Made by a program: the position numbers and the translations under genes
Shown: positions 62,537-64,000 of the stretch, piece by piece
Position numbering within the stretch: position 1 is the first letter of the stretch
Layout of the letters: every line of letters starts with the position of its first letter
Notes under the pieces: generated by a model
What the model was told of the DNA's origin: nothing
Databases searched by the model: none
The model's input: the letters and a program-made list of their open reading frames with translations, nothing else
DNA from: Muricoccus pecuniae
GTDB lineage: Bacteria > Pseudomonadota > Alphaproteobacteria > Acetobacterales > Acetobacteraceae
Length of the DNA stretch: 64,000 nucleotides
Direction: 5' to 3'
NCBI RefSeq assembly: GCF_014199205.1
Contig: NZ_JACIJD010000001.1
Coordinates: 62,001 to 126,000 of the forward strand

Positions 62537-63363
62537 GCCGCGAAGACCAGGGCGCAACCCGCGGCCTCCTCCGGCGGAACCATCACCCCCGACGGCACCT
62601 CCACCCGCATCACGGAGGCGAGGGCGGCGCGGGTGGCGTCGAGGTCGGCGACGCCGATCACCATCCCCACCACCGCCGGCAGGGCGGGGGGCACCACTCC
62701 CGGCAGGATCTCCGCCGCCACCTCGGGGGCGAGCACCCGCACCCGCGCGCCGTCGGGCAGGGGCAGGGCGAAGCCGCCGGCGGGGTCCGGCTCCAGCGGC
62801 AGGCCGGCGAAGCGGGAGAGGCGGGCGGCGCTCTCGGCCGGGCGGTCCGCGGCGATGATCGCCGCACGCAATTCCGTCGCGCCGTTCGGATGGGTCATCC
62901 AGCGCTCCTGCCAGAGGGCCTCCGGCGTCAGGTGCCGCACGAGCTGCACGCGGCCCTCCGGCGCCTCCGGCAGGGGCAGGCGCTCGAAGCGCGCGACGGG
63001 GCCGCCGGGCTCGACGGGGCGGGAGAGGGGGAGGGTGCCCGGGAGTTCCAGCCCCGCCCGGCGCAGCCGCGCCAGGTTGCCCTCCGCATCCCTCATCCCC
63101 AGCGCGAGGATGCGCGCTCCCTCGAAGCGGTCGAGCATGGCGCCGAGGCCGTTGTCGGGCAGGGCGGGGTCGAGGATCGCCAGCAGCTCGATGTAGCCCC
63201 GCCGCAGCATGGCGCAGCGATTGGCGGTGCCGAGCGGCCCGTTGCCGCCCGACTGCTGCGCGACGGGGGTGAGGGTGAAGCCGAGCCGCTCATAGGCCGC
63301 CCAGAGCGCCCCCGCATCCCGCGCGCAGATGCCGAGATGGTCCAGCCCGGTGGCGCCGGCCAT
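62533..63363 (-). CDS. VOC-family (glyoxalase-like) protein
   Basis: 276 aa. Vicinal oxygen chelate fold: GLDHLGICARDAGALWAAYE begins the first module with a metal His, GNGPLGTANRCAML and YIELLAILDP supply the second. Metal-binding Glu is in IELLAI. Such proteins in this form are often called glyoxalase-like domain proteins; substrate unknown. The start ATG is fused to the GST stop as TGATG, and its stop to the FkbM start as ATGA. Confidence 0.88.
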   Translation of the reverse strand: MAGATGLDHLGICARDAGALWAAYERLGFTLTPVAQQSGGNGPLGTANRCAMLRRGYIELLAILDPALPDNGLGAMLDRFEGARILALGMRDAEGNLARLRRAGLELPGTLPLSRPVEPGGPVARFERLPLPEAPEGRVQLVRHLTPEALWQERWMTHPNGATELRAAIIAADRPAESAARLSRFAGLPLEPDPAGGFALPLPDGARVRVLAPEVAAEILPGVVPPALPAVVGMVIGVADLDATRAALASVMRVEVPSGVMVPPEEAAGCALVFAA

Positions 63364-64000
63364 CAGGCGGCGGGCCCGGCCTCGTAGTGCGGGAGCAGCC
63401 AGGACTCCGGCTCCCGCGCCGCCTCGTCGTACCAGCGGGCGACGAGGGGATGGGCGCGCACCGCCTCCATATAGGCGCGGCTGCGCGGGGAGACGGGCGG
63501 GGCATAGGTGATGAGGCGCGCGACGACGGGCGCGTACATTGCGTCCGCCACACCCATGGCCGCGCCGTGCAGGAAGGGACCGCCCGTGGCGTCGAGGCAG
63601 CCCGCCCAGACCGTCTCGATCCGCGCGATGTCGGCCAGCGCGTCCGGCGTCGCGCCGCGGCCGGAGAAGTCGCGGCCGAGATTCATCGGCATGGCCATCC
63701 GCAGGCCGCGGAAGCCGCCATGCATCTCGCTCGCCGCGCTGCGGAGATGGGCGCGCAGCACCCGGTCCTCCGGCCAGAGGGAGGGCGCGAACTCGGCGCA
63801 GTATTCGAGGATGGCGAGGCTCTCCCAGACCCGCGCGCCCCGGTGCTCCAGATAGGGCACGAGGCCGGCGGGGGTGGCCGACTTGATCGCCGCCGTGTTG
63901 CCGCCGCCGGTGAGCGGGATCAGCACCTCCTCCACCTCCAGCCCCGCGAGATGCACGCCGAGCCAGCCGCGCAGCGACCAGGAGGAGTAGCGCTTCGTCC
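63363..64000 (-). CDS. Glutathione S-transferase family protein (5' end cut by window edge)
   Basis: Partial: the frame stays open to the right edge, where it reads TKRYSSWSLRGWLGVHLAG, the N-terminal thioredoxin-fold motif with catalytic Ser typical of zeta/beta-like GSTs. PAGLVPYLE and ESLAILEYCAE complete the GSH site; the helical C-terminal domain runs to PHYEAGPAA. The start lies beyond the window. An internal ATG at 63956 is not the start. First visible gene of the GST-VOC-FkbM-WecA-like run. Confidence 0.9.
   Translation of the reverse strand, partial: TKRYSSWSLRGWLGVHLAGLEVEEVLIPLTGGGNTAAIKSATPAGLVPYLEHRGARVWESLAILEYCAEFAPSLWPEDRVLRAHLRSAASEMHGGFRGLRMAMPMNLGRDFSGRGATPDALADIARIETVWAGCLDATGGPFLHGAAMGVADAMYAPVVARLITYAPPVSPRSRAYMEAVRAHPLVARWYDEAAREPESWLLPHYEAGPAA

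Overview
The window is very GC-rich, densely coded chromosomal DNA from an alphaproteobacterium. The gene set (GcrA with clustered GANTC sites, a YggT-folD pair, an SdhAF4/DUF1674 gene, a NasT-type nitrate regulator, an alphaproteobacterial GTP cyclohydrolase II with a long N-terminal extension) and the composition suggest an Acetobacteraceae, Roseomonas-like organism. That placement is inference. No phage, plasmid, insertion sequence or CRISPR array was seen. Neighbouring genes very often overlap by one or four bases (ATGA, GTGA, TTGA, TGATG), and several start at GTG or TTG.

Layout. 1-9693 (minus strand) is a nitrate assimilation locus: nasT, a 284-base leader with two hexaloop hairpins of the ANTAR-target type, the transporter genes nrtB and nrtD, a nitrite-reductase FAD subunit, ferredoxin-type nitrite reductase, an NADPH-flavin reductase with an N-terminal Cys cluster, and nasA, which runs off the left edge. 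No nitrate-binding protein (NrtA or NasS) is present. 9788-16940 (plus) carries a divergent PEP carboxylase homologue, the glucan glucosyltransferase OpgH, a LysR regulator, a methyltransferase and a small secreted protein. 16951-26827 is mostly minus strand housekeeping: a HAD hydrolase, HtpX, a glycosyltransferase plus RsmB, an EamA exporter, FolD, YggT, tRNA-Ala(CGC), a Rieske-EVE-YciI mini-operon, and HdeD-like and GlsB-like membrane proteins.

27198-41006 (plus) holds small secreted or hypothetical proteins, acetyl-CoA synthetase, a MarR/flavin monooxygenase divergent pair with a palindromic operator, a GGDEF-EAL sensor, an MFS transporter, an array of 11-bp direct repeats, a PLP aminotransferase, and a complete phosphonate-type ABC transporter (PhnC, PhnD, two PhnE) without C-P lyase. 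41080-53969 has GcrA with its regulatory region, acetamidase, a second MFS transporter, HemW, an M3 oligopeptidase, MYG1, an SDR, an orphan CoxL-like molybdoenzyme, a glycosyltransferase and RsmI. 54017-64000 contains an LpoA-like lipoprotein, a PhoR-like kinase, an OmpR-type regulator, GTP cyclohydrolase II, a palindromic intergenic element, a YkuD transpeptidase, a YjbF lipoprotein, and an operon of GST, VOC, FkbM methyltransferase and a WecA/MraY-like transferase that leaves the right edge.

Observations most worth following are the NasT leader RNA and a sigma-54-like promoter that conflicts with the nasT start; genes whose only sensible start is CTG fused to the upstream stop; the 27-bp tandem repeat that supplies successive GTG starts to the second phnE; five 11-bp repeats at about 24-bp spacing before the aminotransferase; the GANTC and DnaA-like cluster before gcrA; and the composite palindrome after ribA.
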